64,000 bases of DNA from UBA1479 sp040221095 (lineage in GTDB: Bacteria > Pseudomonadota > Alphaproteobacteria > Rhodospirillales > Casp-alpha2), in NCBI GenBank assembly GCA_040221095.1, contig JAVJVP010000002.1:98507-162506 (forward strand), in the 5' to 3' direction. The position numbers and the translations under genes were made by a program. The notes beneath the pieces are model-generated. The model had not been told where the DNA came from, made no database searches, and saw nothing but the letters and a program-made list of their open reading frames with translations. Positions 18,108-29,106 of the stretch are shown here, in pieces (position 1 is the first letter of the stretch; every line of letters begins with the position of its first letter).

Positions 18108-18134
18108 CGGCCCGGCGGTTTTGCCGCCGGGCCG
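18108..18134 (+). terminator. GC-rich hairpin downstream of htpG
   Basis: Perfect 11-bp stem CGGCCCGGCGG/CCGCCGGGCCG with loop TTTTG, 13 bp after the htpG stop. It is very stable but lacks a T-run. It sits 28 bp from the end of the convergent 66-residue gene and probably terminates or protects htpG mRNA. Confidence 0.6.
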
Positions 18135-18162
18135 CCCGGGCCGCGTTCCCAGGGAATGTTAT

Positions 18163-18363
18163 TTAGAAGGAACTTTCCGCCGCCAGCATCTGGCGGAACA
18201 ACAGCCGGGCGCGCGCCGACGACACCACGTCGCGCATGTCGTCCAGGGTCACGCCGTCGCGCGCCATGACCAGATGGACCAGGGGATCGCTCAGGACATC
18301 GTCCATCTGCGGTTCGCGCCGGGGGTTCAGGTAATATCGGGACATCATTGCCACTTCATTCAT
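18163..18363 (-). CDS. Small conserved-looking hypothetical protein, 66 aa
   Basis: A 66-residue soluble protein starting at the ATG at 18363 (MNEVAMMSRYYL). It has no signal peptide or metal motif. The central stretch DPLVHLVMARDGVTLDDMRDVV resembles short helical proteins seen in other Rhodospirillales, but no function is known to me. Codon use is normal for this genome: third positions are GC-rich in this frame. It converges on htpG with a hairpin between them and is divergent from the Lys-rich gene at 18630. Confidence 0.6.
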   Translation of the reverse strand: MNEVAMMSRYYLNPRREPQMDDVLSDPLVHLVMARDGVTLDDMRDVVSSARARLLFRQMLAAESSF

Positions 18364-18629
18364 CGCGTGGGACTCCTCATTGGCCGCACTGTGAGTTAAC
18401 GTCGGCGTCAGGCGTCCCGCATGCCCGCGTCCCCCCGGGTTCGGCCGCCATCGCCGCTTGCCGGGACCATAGATTTTCCACATGAACCGATGATGACAGG
18501 CCGGTGAAGCTCCGGCGGCATTTCGGCCACGGACAGTGACTCATGTCACCGCAGCAGTCGCCGGTTCATGCTGTTATGCTCAACTGGGTCAATTTTCAGA
18601 TCTTTGCGCAACCGGAGGAACATCAGACA

Positions 18630-18899
18630 ATGAACCGACAGATAATGAACCGACGCGATTTCATGGGACTGCTTCTGGCGGGCTCCCTCATCGCCCTGGC
18701 GCCGACCGCCGAGGCCAAGGACGACAAGGAAAACAAGGGCAACAAGGGCGGCAACTCGGCCGACCACCGCAAGGACGAAGAGAACAAGAAGAAGGGCCTG
18801 ACCAAGGAAAAGAAAGAGAAGAAGGACAAGCCCGAGAAAAAAGCAAAGAAGGAAAAAGAGAAAAAGGACAAGGGCGACATGGGGAAGAAAACCAAGTAG
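18630..18899 (+). CDS. Tat-signal, lysine-rich small exported protein, 89 aa
   Basis: Starts at ATG 18630 with GGAGG at 18614-18618; a second in-frame ATG at 18645 is possible. The N-terminus has a twin-Arg motif NRRDFMG followed by a short hydrophobic stretch (LLLAGSLIALA) and a cleavage site PTAEA-KDD, that is, a Tat-type signal. The mature part of about 60 residues contains 25 Lys plus many Asp/Glu and almost no hydrophobic residues, so it should be disordered and highly basic. No family is recognised. Polyanion binding (DNA, lipopolysaccharide, teichoic-like polymers) or binding of a cofactor before export are possibilities I cannot test. Confidence 0.65.
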   Translation: MNRQIMNRRDFMGLLLAGSLIALAPTAEAKDDKENKGNKGGNSADHRKDEENKKKGLTKEKKEKKDKPEKKAKKEKEKKDKGDMGKKTK

Positions 18900-18925
18900 C
18901 CCTTCCCTGCCCTTCGGTCACGGAA

Positions 18926-18951
18926 AAGGCCGGCCCTTACGGGCCGGCCTT
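18926..18951 (-). terminator. Intrinsic terminator between the Lys-rich gene and acnA
   Basis: Perfect 11-bp stem AAGGCCGGCCC/GGGCCGGCCTT with a 4-nt loop. On the minus strand it is followed by TTTTCC and lies about 40 bp past the acnA stop, so it fits acnA termination. It can also stop plus-strand transcripts from the Lys-rich gene. Confidence 0.75.
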
Positions 18952-18989
18952 GATCGTTTCATATCGCAGGGATCGGCCCCGGTGGGCCG

Positions 18990-21677
<2,688 letters not shown>

Positions 21678-22137
21678 ATGGGGAACCTCCGCTTGGCGCT
21701 AGCGCATGATTTTGCGCATGCTGGACACAGCACTAATCCCCCTTCTGCCTATAGCTACGGTGCACCGTGGGCCAGGTCAACCGGGAAGCGGACAACTCTC
21801 TTCACGCCCGCGCGACAGTCAAGGAATGACGCGGTGTCAACCGGGGGGCCTCATGCAGGCGCGCCCCCGCTGTGACAAAGGTTTTACTGACGTTATGAAT
21901 TAATCACCCGGGCGGAGAGAAAGGGGGTTTTCCAAGCCAATCGCTCCGTTTTCATCTGCACACGGCACGGCCGCAGATTCGGAATGAAACCGGGCTAAAC
22001 CCTAGCATATCAAGCGATTGGATTCACCTTGCAAGCCGAACTAGGCTAAACTAAACCATCCCCGGCGTTTTTTCGGCGTGATCGTCCACCCGATCCGCCG
22101 TTGATTTGTCGAGAACACCCAGGATCGCGGAGCAATC
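21678..22137. other. 460-bp divergent promoter region between acnA and acnB
   Basis: No ORF with normal codon use. The part next to acnB (about 21890-22110) is visibly poorer in GC than the core genes. A weak promoter-like pair for acnB is TTGCAA and TAAACC with 17 bp between (around 22030-22058). A 9-bp inverted repeat, CCAATCGCT (21937-21945) and AGCGATTGG (22013-22021), is separated by 67 bp and could be a paired operator or chance. I see no iron-responsive or RirA/IscR-like box I would defend. Confidence 0.5.
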
Positions 22138-24903
22138 ATGAGCTTGTACACGGATTATTTGGCCGAAATCGCAGAACGTAAAAAGCAGGATTTGCATCCG
22201 AAACCGATCGAAGACGGCGCGCTTGTCGCAGAACTGATCGCGCAGATTAGAGACACCGGGAACGCGCATCGGGAAGACTCGCTGAAGTTCTTCATTTACA
22301 ACACGTTGCCGGGAACGACGAGCGCCGCCGGCGTCAAGGCGGCCTTCCTGAAAGAGATCATTCTCGGCCAGGCCGACGTCAAGGAGATCACGCGGGAATT
22401 CGCGTTCGAGCTTCTGTCACACATGAAGGGCGGGCCGTCGGTCGAGGTGCTGCTGGATTTGGCGCTGGGCGACGATGCCGACATCGCCAAGGCCGCGGCC
22501 GAAGTTCTGAAAACGCAGGTCTTCCTGTACGACGCGGACACGGACCGCCTGCAGGCCGCCTACAAGGCCGGAAACCCGATTGCCAAGGATGTCCTGCAAA
22601 GCTACGCGGATGCCGAGTTCTTCACCAAACTGCCGGAGATCGAGGACAAGATCGACGTCGTGACCTATGTCGCGGCGGAAGGCGATATCTCCACCGACCT
22701 GATGTCTCCCGGCGCCGAGGCGCATTCCCGCGCCGACCGGGAACTGCACGGCAAAAGCTTCATCTCGGAAGCCGCCCAGAAAGAGATCCAGGCGCTCAAG
22801 CTCCAGCATCCCGGCAAGCGCCTGATGATGATCGCCGAGAAAGGCACCATGGGCGTCGGCTCGTCGCGCATGTCCGGCATCAACAACGTGGCGCTGTGGA
22901 TGGGGGAACAGGCCAGCCCCTACGTCCCGTTCGTCAACATCGCGCCGATCGTCGCCGGCACCAACGGTATTTCGCCGATCTTCCAGACCACGGTGGGCGT
23001 CACCGGCGGCATCGGCGTGGACCTTAAGAACTGGGTCAAGAAAGTGGACTCGAACGGCAACGCCATCATCAACAACGACGGCAGCCCGGTGCTGGAGGAA
23101 AAATACTCCGTCGCCACGGGCACGACCCTGACCATCGATACGAAAGCCAAGAAGCTTCTGAACGAAGACGGCACCGAAGAACTGGCCGACGTTTCGAAGG
23201 CCTTCTCGCCGCAAGCGATCGAGTTCATGAAGGCCGGCGGCTCCTATGCCATCGACTTCGGCAAGAAACTCCAGATCCTCGCCGCCGAAACCCTGGGCGT
23301 GAAGCCGAAACCGGTATTCGCGCCCGCCAAGGTGGTTTCCCACCCGGGCCAGGGCCTGACGGCGGTCGAGAAAATCTTCAACAACAATGCCGTGGGCGTT
23401 CCGGAAGGAACCGTTCTGCACGCGGGTTCCGACGCCATGGTGAAGGTCAACATCGTCGGCTCCCAGGACACGACCGGCCCGATGACCGTCCAGGAACTGG
23501 AGGCCATGGCCGCGACCGTGATCTCCCCGGTTCTGGACGGCGCCTACCAATCCGGCTGTCACACGGCGTCCGTGTGGGACAACAAGGCGCAGGCCAATAC
23601 GCCCAAGCTCATGGCCTTCATGAACAAGTTCGGGCTGGTCACCGGCCGCGACCCGAAAGGCGTCTACCCAGCCATGACGGATGTCATCCATAAAGTCCTG
23701 AACGACATCACCATCGATGACCGGGCGATCATCATCGGCGGCGATTCGCACACCCGGATGTCCAAAGGCGTCGCCTTCGGGGCTGATTCGGGAACCGTTG
23801 CGCTGGCGCTGGCCTTGGGCATGGCGAACATCACCGTCCCTGAGTCCGTCAAGGTGACCTTCAAAGGCAAGATGGCCGACCACATGGACTTCCGTGACGT
23901 GGTCCACGCGACCCAGGCCCAGATGCTGGCCCAGTTCGACGGGGAAAACGTTTTCCAGGGCCGCATCATCGAAGTGCACATCGGCACGCTGCTGGCGGAC
24001 CAGGCCTTCACCTTCACCGACTGGACCGCCGAGATGAAGGCCAAGGCATCGATCTGTATTTCCAATGATGAAACCCTGATCGAGTCCCTGGAAATCGCCA
24101 AGTCCCGCATCCAGATCATGATCGACAAGGGCATGGAAATCCCGTCAGGGATGCTTCAGGGGCTGATCGACAAGGCCGACGAACGCATCGCGCAAATCAA
24201 ATCCGGAGAGCAGCCCGCCCTGCGGCCGGATGACAACGCCAAATACCAAGCGGAAGTCGTCGTCGATCTGGACCAGATCAACGAGCCGATGATCGCCGAC
24301 CCCGACGTCGACAACATCGATGTGGCGAAACGCTATACGCACGACACCATCCGCCCGATTTCCTATTACGGCGGCAACAAGAAAGTCGATTTGGGCTTCG
24401 TCGGTTCCTGCATGGTGCACAAGGGTGACCTGAACATCGTCGCGCAGATGTTCCGGAACCTGGAAAAGGCAAACGGCAAGATCGAGTTCAATGCGCCCCT
24501 GGTCGTGGCACCGCCGACCTACAACATCGTCGATGAGTTGAAGGCGGAAGGCGACTGGGAAATCCTGCAAAAATACGCCGGGTTCGAGTTTGACGACACG
24601 GCGCCCAAGACCGAGGCGCGCAAATCCTACGAGAACACCCTTTATCTGGAGCGTCCCGGCTGCAACCTTTGCATGGGCAACCAGGAAAAAGCGGAAAAGG
24701 GCGACACGGTCATGGCGACGTCGACCCGCCTGTTCCAGGGCCGGGTCGTGGCGGACTCCAACGAAAAGAAAGGCGAGTCGCTGCTGGCGTCGACGCCGGT
24801 CGTGGTGCTGTCGACGATCCTCGGGCGGACACCAAGCGTTGACGAGTACAAGTCTGCAGTGGACGGCATCAACTTGACCAAGTTCACGCCGCCGCGCGCG
24901 TAA
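22138..24903 (+). CDS. acnB: Aconitate hydratase 2/2-methylisocitrate dehydratase AcnB, long form
   Basis: 921-residue AcnB-family enzyme, longer than the roughly 865 residues of the enterobacterial protein. The N-terminal helical HEAT-like domain and the swivel domain precede the catalytic domains, as in AcnB and unlike AcnA. Cluster ligands are C758 (VGSCMVHKGD) and C842/C845 (CNLCMGNQ). The N-terminus (MSLYTDYLAEIAERKKQ, IEDGALVAELIAQIRD) and the insert with VDSNGNAI read like the Bacteroidetes-type enzyme. Codon use is less GC-biased than in the flanking genes (many AAA, GAA, AAT). Together these suggest acquisition by transfer. It may also serve in the 2-methylcitrate cycle, though no prp genes are near. 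Confidence 0.93.
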   Translation: MSLYTDYLAEIAERKKQDLHPKPIEDGALVAELIAQIRDTGNAHREDSLKFFIYNTLPGTTSAAGVKAAFLKEIILGQADVKEITREFAFELLSHMKGGPSVEVLLDLALGDDADIAKAAAEVLKTQVFLYDADTDRLQAAYKAGNPIAKDVLQSYADAEFFTKLPEIEDKIDVVTYVAAEGDISTDLMSPGAEAHSRADRELHGKSFISEAAQKEIQALKLQHPGKRLMMIAEKGTMGVGSSRMSGINNVALWMGEQASPYVPFVNIAPIVAGTNGISPIFQTTVGVTGGIGVDLKNWVKKVDSNGNAIINNDGSPVLEEKYSVATGTTLTIDTKAKKLLNEDGTEELADVSKAFSPQAIEFMKAGGSYAIDFGKKLQILAAETLGVKPKPVFAPAKVVSHPGQGLTAVEKIFNNNAVGVPEGTVLHAGSDAMVKVNIVGSQDTTGPMTVQELEAMAATVISPVLDGAYQSGCHTASVWDNKAQANTPKLMAFMNKFGLVTGRDPKGVYPAMTDVIHKVLNDITIDDRAIIIGGDSHTRMSKGVAFGADSGTVALALALGMANITVPESVKVTFKGKMADHMDFRDVVHATQAQMLAQFDGENVFQGRIIEVHIGTLLADQAFTFTDWTAEMKAKASICISNDETLIESLEIAKSRIQIMIDKGMEIPSGMLQGLIDKADERIAQIKSGEQPALRPDDNAKYQAEVVVDLDQINEPMIADPDVDNIDVAKRYTHDTIRPISYYGGNKKVDLGFVGSCMVHKGDLNIVAQMFRNLEKANGKIEFNAPLVVAPPTYNIVDELKAEGDWEILQKYAGFEFDDTAPKTEARKSYENTLYLERPGCNLCMGNQEKAEKGDTVMATSTRLFQGRVVADSNEKKGESLLASTPVVVLSTILGRTPSVDEYKSAVDGINLTKFTPPRA

Positions 24904-24960
24904 GCGTTGGCCGGGTTCGCCGCACCGTTATTGGCCGAGGATTAGGGCGGGAGTTTGAGC

Positions 24961-25002
24961 CCCGGTGAGACGCGTCGACGTTCTGAGACGAGTCTCACCG
25001 GG
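24961..25002 (+). terminator. Inverted repeat downstream of acnB, candidate terminator
   Basis: 11-bp arms CCCGGTGAGAC (24961-24971) and GTCTCACCGGG (24992-25002) separated by 20 bp that include the short palindrome GTCGAC. It lies 58 bp after the acnB stop. There is no T-run, so a regulatory cruciform or a Rho-dependent end are alternatives. Confidence 0.45.
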
Positions 25003-25158
25003 CGCCCCCTAGATTCGGCGCGGCCGCCTGCGCATAAGGCGCAGAGGCACCATCCCCTCTTCATTGTCGATAGTTTCCGGAATGGCGTCAGCAGGGATAA
25101 TTCTCCCCGCATGGCCCCCGCCGAACGGCAGGATGACGTAGCGTCAACCGCGAAAACT

Positions 25159-25170
25159 CACACATGTGTG
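25159..25170. promoter_or_regulatory. 12-bp palindrome CACACATGTGTG, candidate operator
   Basis: Perfect 12-bp palindrome about 145 bp upstream of the acyl-CoA synthetase start, in an AT-richer patch of the intergenic region. Placement fits a repressor or activator site for the uptake operon. No regulator gene is adjacent, so the identity of any binder is unknown. Confidence 0.35.
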
Positions 25171-25314
25171 TTCAGTGCCGGGACTTTTCGGCTTGCGTCT
25201 TGCGGGCCAATCTGCATCCTATTTCCTCATAGCGCCCGGCAAGAGGCGACAAATACACAAAAATCCTAAAGCACGTCTGAACAAAGAAGGCTGAGGATTT
25301 ACAGGGAGACATCG

Positions 25315-27276
25315 ATGTCCGGCGATCAAGCGGCGGGCCTAGACACTTTTCCCAAACTGTTGGCCGCGAACGCGCGCATCCGGGGGGGCAAACCCGCAAG
25401 CCGCGAGAAAGATTACGGGATCTGGCAAACCTGGACATGGTCCGAGGTCGCCGACGAGATTCGCGCACTCGCCTGCGGTCTGGCGGCATTGGGGTTCAAG
25501 CGGGGTGACCGGCTGGCCATCATCGGCGACAACCGGCCGCACCTGTACTGGGCCATGCCCGCGGCCCAGGCCGTGGGCGGCGTGCCCGTGCCGGTCTATC
25601 AGGATTCCGTCGCCGACGAGATGCAATACGTCCTGGAGCACGCGGAATGCCGCTTCGCCCTGGTCGAAAACCAGGAGCAGGTCGACAAGCTGCTGGAGAT
25701 CAAGGACCGCCTGCCCCAATTGGAAACGATCATCTATCATTTCCCGCGCGGCATGCGCCATTACACCCAGGATTTCCTCCACCTCTACGCCGACGTGCAG
25801 GCCAAGGGCCGCGCCTTCGACGCGGCCACCCCCGGATTCTATGACGGCGAGGTCGCCAAGGGCACGGGCCAGGATCTGGCCATCATGGTCTATACTTCCG
25901 GCACCACGGGCCGGCCCAAGGGCGTGATGCTGAGCGCCGAAAACCTGATCCAGACGGCGCGCAACGCCGCCGACTGGGAAGGCCTGACGGACGACGACGA
26001 GATGCTGGCCTATCTGCCCATGGCCTGGGTCGGCGACCATATCTTCTCGGTCGCCCAGGCGTTTACCCACGGGTTCTGCGTCGCCTGCCCGGAAAGTGCC
26101 GAGACGGTGCTGCAGGACCTGCGCGAGATCGGCCCGACCTATTTCTTCGCGCCGCCGCGCATCTTCGAAAACATCCTGACCACGGTGATGATCCGGATCG
26201 AGGACGCGGCCCCCTGGAAACAGCGCATGTTCCATTATTTCATGGGCCTGGCCGGCCGGGTCGGCCGCGACATTCTGGACGGCAAGCCCGTGCCCCTGAT
26301 CGACCGCGTGAAATACCGGCTCGGTGAATTCCTGGTCTACGGGCCGCTCAAGAACGTTCTCGGCCTGACGCGCATGCGGCTCGGCTATACGGCGGGCGAG
26401 GCCATCGGCCCCGACATCTTCGATTTCTACCGCTCGCTCGGCCTCAACCTGAAACAGTTGTACGGATCGACCGAGGCATCCGTGTTCATCACCATCCAGC
26501 CCAACGGCGACATCCGCTCCGACTCCGTGGGCGTGCCGGCACCCGGCGTCGACATCCGCGTCGCCGACACGGGCGAGGTCCTGTTCAAAAGTCCCGGCGT
26601 GTTTCAGGCCTACTACAAGAACGACGAGGCAACGCGCGAGACCAAAACCGCCGACGGCTGGGTCCATACCGGCGACGCCGGATTCCTCGACGCCGACGGA
26701 CATCTCAAGATCATCGACCGGGCCAAGGACGTGGGCAAGCTGACCGACGGCACCCTGTTCGCACCCAAGTACCTGGAAAACAAGCTTAAGTTCTTCCCTT
26801 ATGTATCCGAGGCCGTGACCTTCGGCGATGGCCGGGATTATGTCGCGGCGTTCATCAACATGGACCTGGAAGCGGTCGGCAACTGGGCCGAGCGCCGGGG
26901 CCTCGCCTATACGGGCTACACGGATCTGGCCGGCCGGCCCGAGGTTCTGGAGCTGATCGCCGACTGCGTCGACAAGGTCAACGCCGACCTGGCCCAGGAC
27001 GACAAGCTGGCGGGATCGCAGATCAAACGGTTCCTGATCCTGCACAAGGAACTGGATGCCGACGACGGCGAGCTGACGCGCACGCGCAAGGTGCGCCGGT
27101 CCGTCGTTTCGGAACGCTATGACGACCTGATCGCAGCGCTCTATTCGGACCGCGACCATTGCGAGGTCACCGCGACCGTGACCTTCGAGGACGGCCGCAC
27201 GGACACCATTCACGCCGACCTGAAAATCCGCGAAGCCACGATCGTACAGTCCGGCGCGGGCCAGGCCGCGGCATGA
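25315..27276 (+). CDS. AMP-dependent long-chain acyl-CoA synthetase
   Basis: 653-residue adenylate-forming ligase (COG1022-like) that activates a carboxylic acid to its CoA thioester. The P-loop motif is YTSGTTGRPKG, the A5 motif YGSTEA, and the A7-A8 motifs are DGWVHTGD and GHLKIIDRAKD. It lacks a signal peptide and membrane segment. It opens an operon that continues with a complete branched-chain-amino-acid-type ABC transporter and ends with a second CoA ligase. The logical role is to trap the imported acid inside the cell as a CoA ester. Chain length or aromatic preference cannot be read from the sequence. Confidence 0.9.
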   Translation: MSGDQAAGLDTFPKLLAANARIRGGKPASREKDYGIWQTWTWSEVADEIRALACGLAALGFKRGDRLAIIGDNRPHLYWAMPAAQAVGGVPVPVYQDSVADEMQYVLEHAECRFALVENQEQVDKLLEIKDRLPQLETIIYHFPRGMRHYTQDFLHLYADVQAKGRAFDAATPGFYDGEVAKGTGQDLAIMVYTSGTTGRPKGVMLSAENLIQTARNAADWEGLTDDDEMLAYLPMAWVGDHIFSVAQAFTHGFCVACPESAETVLQDLREIGPTYFFAPPRIFENILTTVMIRIEDAAPWKQRMFHYFMGLAGRVGRDILDGKPVPLIDRVKYRLGEFLVYGPLKNVLGLTRMRLGYTAGEAIGPDIFDFYRSLGLNLKQLYGSTEASVFITIQPNGDIRSDSVGVPAPGVDIRVADTGEVLFKSPGVFQAYYKNDEATRETKTADGWVHTGDAGFLDADGHLKIIDRAKDVGKLTDGTLFAPKYLENKLKFFPYVSEAVTFGDGRDYVAAFINMDLEAVGNWAERRGLAYTGYTDLAGRPEVLELIADCVDKVNADLAQDDKLAGSQIKRFLILHKELDADDGELTRTRKVRRSVVSERYDDLIAALYSDRDHCEVTATVTFEDGRTDTIHADLKIREATIVQSGAGQAAA

Positions 27277-27314
27277 CCGGCATCGGCGGCACATAAGGGA
27301 TGAAGGGAAGCACC

Positions 27315-28127
27315 ATGCCGGAAGGCCCCGCTCAGAGCGCCCCCCATCGCGTCGTCGGCGACGTCATCATGAAGGTGGAAAACGTGTCGCTGTCGTTCGG
27401 CGGCGTGCGGGCGCTCGACGACGTGTCGTTCGAGGTGCGCGAGCATGAAATTCTCGCCATCATCGGGCCCAACGGGGCCGGCAAGTCGTCCATGCTGAAC
27501 TGCATCAACGGCTTTTATCACCCGCAGCAAGGCGCCATCACCTACAAGGGCAAGCGCCGCGACACGGCCAAGACCTACGAGGCGGCCGAGGAAGGCATCG
27601 CCCGCACGTTCCAGAACATCGCCCTGTTCAAGGGCATGTCGACGCTCGACAACATCATGACCGGGCGCGGGCTGAAGATGAAAAAGAACCTGTTCTGGCA
27701 GGCGCTGTATTACGGCCCGGCGTTGAAGGAAGAGCTCGAGCACCGCGCCAAGGCGGAAGAGGTCATCGACTTTCTCGAAATCGAGGCGATCCGCAAGACG
27801 CCCGTGGGCCGCCTGCCCTACGGCCTGCAGAAGCGGGTGGAATTGGGCCGGGCCCTGGCGGCCGAGCCGGACCTGCTGCTGCTCGACGAGCCCATGGCCG
27901 GCATGAACCACGAGGAAAAAGAGGACATGGTCCGCTACATCCTCGACGTGAACGACGAATTCGGCACCACCATCGTCCTGATCGAACACGACATGAGCGT
28001 GGTCATGGACATTTCCGACCGGGTCGTGGTGCTGGATTACGGCAAGAAACTGGCCGACGGCACGCCGGACGAGGTCAAACGAAACCAGGACGTGATCGAC
28101 GCCTATCTTGGCGTGAGCCACGAATAG
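27315..28127 (+). CDS. ABC transporter ATP-binding protein, LivG type
   Basis: 270-residue ATPase of the HAAT (branched-chain amino-acid-type) family. Walker A is GPNGAGKSS, the signature PYGLQKRVELGRAL, Walker B LLLLDEP, and the H-loop IEHDM. The LivG-specific FxNIALF segment (RTFQNIALFKGMSTLDNIM) is present. The ATG at 27315 is preferred to the one at 27300 because GAAGGGA lies at the right distance upstream. It follows the acyl-CoA synthetase by 38 bp and pairs with the LivF-type ATPase at 31732. Confidence 0.93.
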   Translation: MPEGPAQSAPHRVVGDVIMKVENVSLSFGGVRALDDVSFEVREHEILAIIGPNGAGKSSMLNCINGFYHPQQGAITYKGKRRDTAKTYEAAEEGIARTFQNIALFKGMSTLDNIMTGRGLKMKKNLFWQALYYGPALKEELEHRAKAEEVIDFLEIEAIRKTPVGRLPYGLQKRVELGRALAAEPDLLLLDEPMAGMNHEEKEDMVRYILDVNDEFGTTIVLIEHDMSVVMDISDRVVVLDYGKKLADGTPDEVKRNQDVIDAYLGVSHE

Positions 28128-28149
28128 GGCCGGGGGAGAAGCAGCAACC

Positions 28150-29091
28150 ATGGATTTCCTGACCGCCGTCTTCGTCACACCCTTCATCGAGATCTACGAA
28201 AGCCCGTTCTTCTTCATGGAACTGGTGCTGGTCGGGCTGTCCACGGGCGTTCTCTATTCGCTCGTCGCCCTCGGCTTCGTGCTGATCTTCAAGGCGTCGG
28301 GCATGTTCAACTTCGCCCAGGGCGCCATGGTGCTGTTCGCGGCCCTGACCCTGGTCGGCCTGATGGAACACGGGGTGCCGCTTTGGGCGGCCCTGCTGCT
28401 GACCATGGCGGTCATGGTCGCCCTCGCCTTCGTGGTCGAGCGCTTCATGCTGCGCCATCTGGTCAACCAGGAAGGCCTGATCCTGTTCATGGCGACCATC
28501 GGCCTCAACTTCATCCTGGAGGGCACGGGCCAGTTGATGTGGGGCTCCGACGTCAAACGCCTTGAGGTCGGCATCCCGGACCAGCCGTTCGACATACTCG
28601 GCGGCAAGATCCTGCTCAATACCTTCGATGTGACCGCCGCCGTGATCGGCGCACTCCTGGTGATCTCGCTTGCCGTGTTCTTCCAGAAGACGCCCATGGG
28701 CCGCGCCTTGCGCGCCGTCGCCGACGACCATCAGGCGGCCCTCAGCGTCGGCATTCCCTTGAAGACCATCTGGATCGCCGTATGGACCATCGCCGGCATC
28801 GTGGCGCTGGTCGCCGGCATCGTCTGGGGGGCGAAATCGGGGGTGCAGTTCTCACTGTCGCTGATCGCGCTCAAGGCCCTGCCGGTGCTGATCCTGGGCG
28901 GCTTCACCTCGGTCCCCGGCGCCATCGTCGGCGGCCTGATCATCGGCGTCGGCGAACAGGTCGCGGAAGGGTTCTGGGGCCCAGCCTTCGGCGGCGCCAT
29001 CGAAAACTGGTTCGCCTACATGCTGGCCCTCGCGTTCCTGGTGTTCAGGCCGCAGGGGCTGTTCGGCGAAAAAATCATCGAGCGCGTGTAG
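28150..29091 (+). CDS. ABC transporter permease, LivH type
   Basis: 313-residue inner-membrane permease of the HAAT family with about eight hydrophobic segments. The LivH-type N-terminal pattern VGLSTGVLYSLVALGFVLIFKASGMFNFAQGAM (read in parts from residue about 26) and the cytoplasmic coupling loop ALRAVADDHQAALSVGI near residue 190 are typical. It should pair with the LivM-type permease 15 bp downstream. Compared with amino-acid LivH it has an extended N-terminal hydrophobic region, as seen in homologues clustered with CoA ligases. Confidence 0.92.
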   Translation: MDFLTAVFVTPFIEIYESPFFFMELVLVGLSTGVLYSLVALGFVLIFKASGMFNFAQGAMVLFAALTLVGLMEHGVPLWAALLLTMAVMVALAFVVERFMLRHLVNQEGLILFMATIGLNFILEGTGQLMWGSDVKRLEVGIPDQPFDILGGKILLNTFDVTAAVIGALLVISLAVFFQKTPMGRALRAVADDHQAALSVGIPLKTIWIAVWTIAGIVALVAGIVWGAKSGVQFSLSLIALKALPVLILGGFTSVPGAIVGGLIIGVGEQVAEGFWGPAFGGAIENWFAYMLALAFLVFRPQGLFGEKIIERV

Positions 29092-29106
29092 GGAGAGACC
29101 GGTCAG

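Larger units (their letters stand above)
24904..25314. other. 411-bp intergenic region before the uptake operon
   Basis: No supported gene; the 104-codon open frame at 24955-25269 has no SD, odd composition and runs through the inverted repeats. The region holds a large inverted repeat after acnB (24961-25002) and a 12-bp palindrome (25159-25170) upstream of the acyl-CoA synthetase. The last 80 bp are relatively AT-rich, as expected for a promoter. SD AGGGAG precedes the ATG at 25315. Confidence 0.55.

Noticed and set aside
24955..25269. 104-codon frame in the acnB to acyl-CoA synthetase gap
   Set aside because: No SD, odd composition, and it runs through the inverted repeat and the palindrome.
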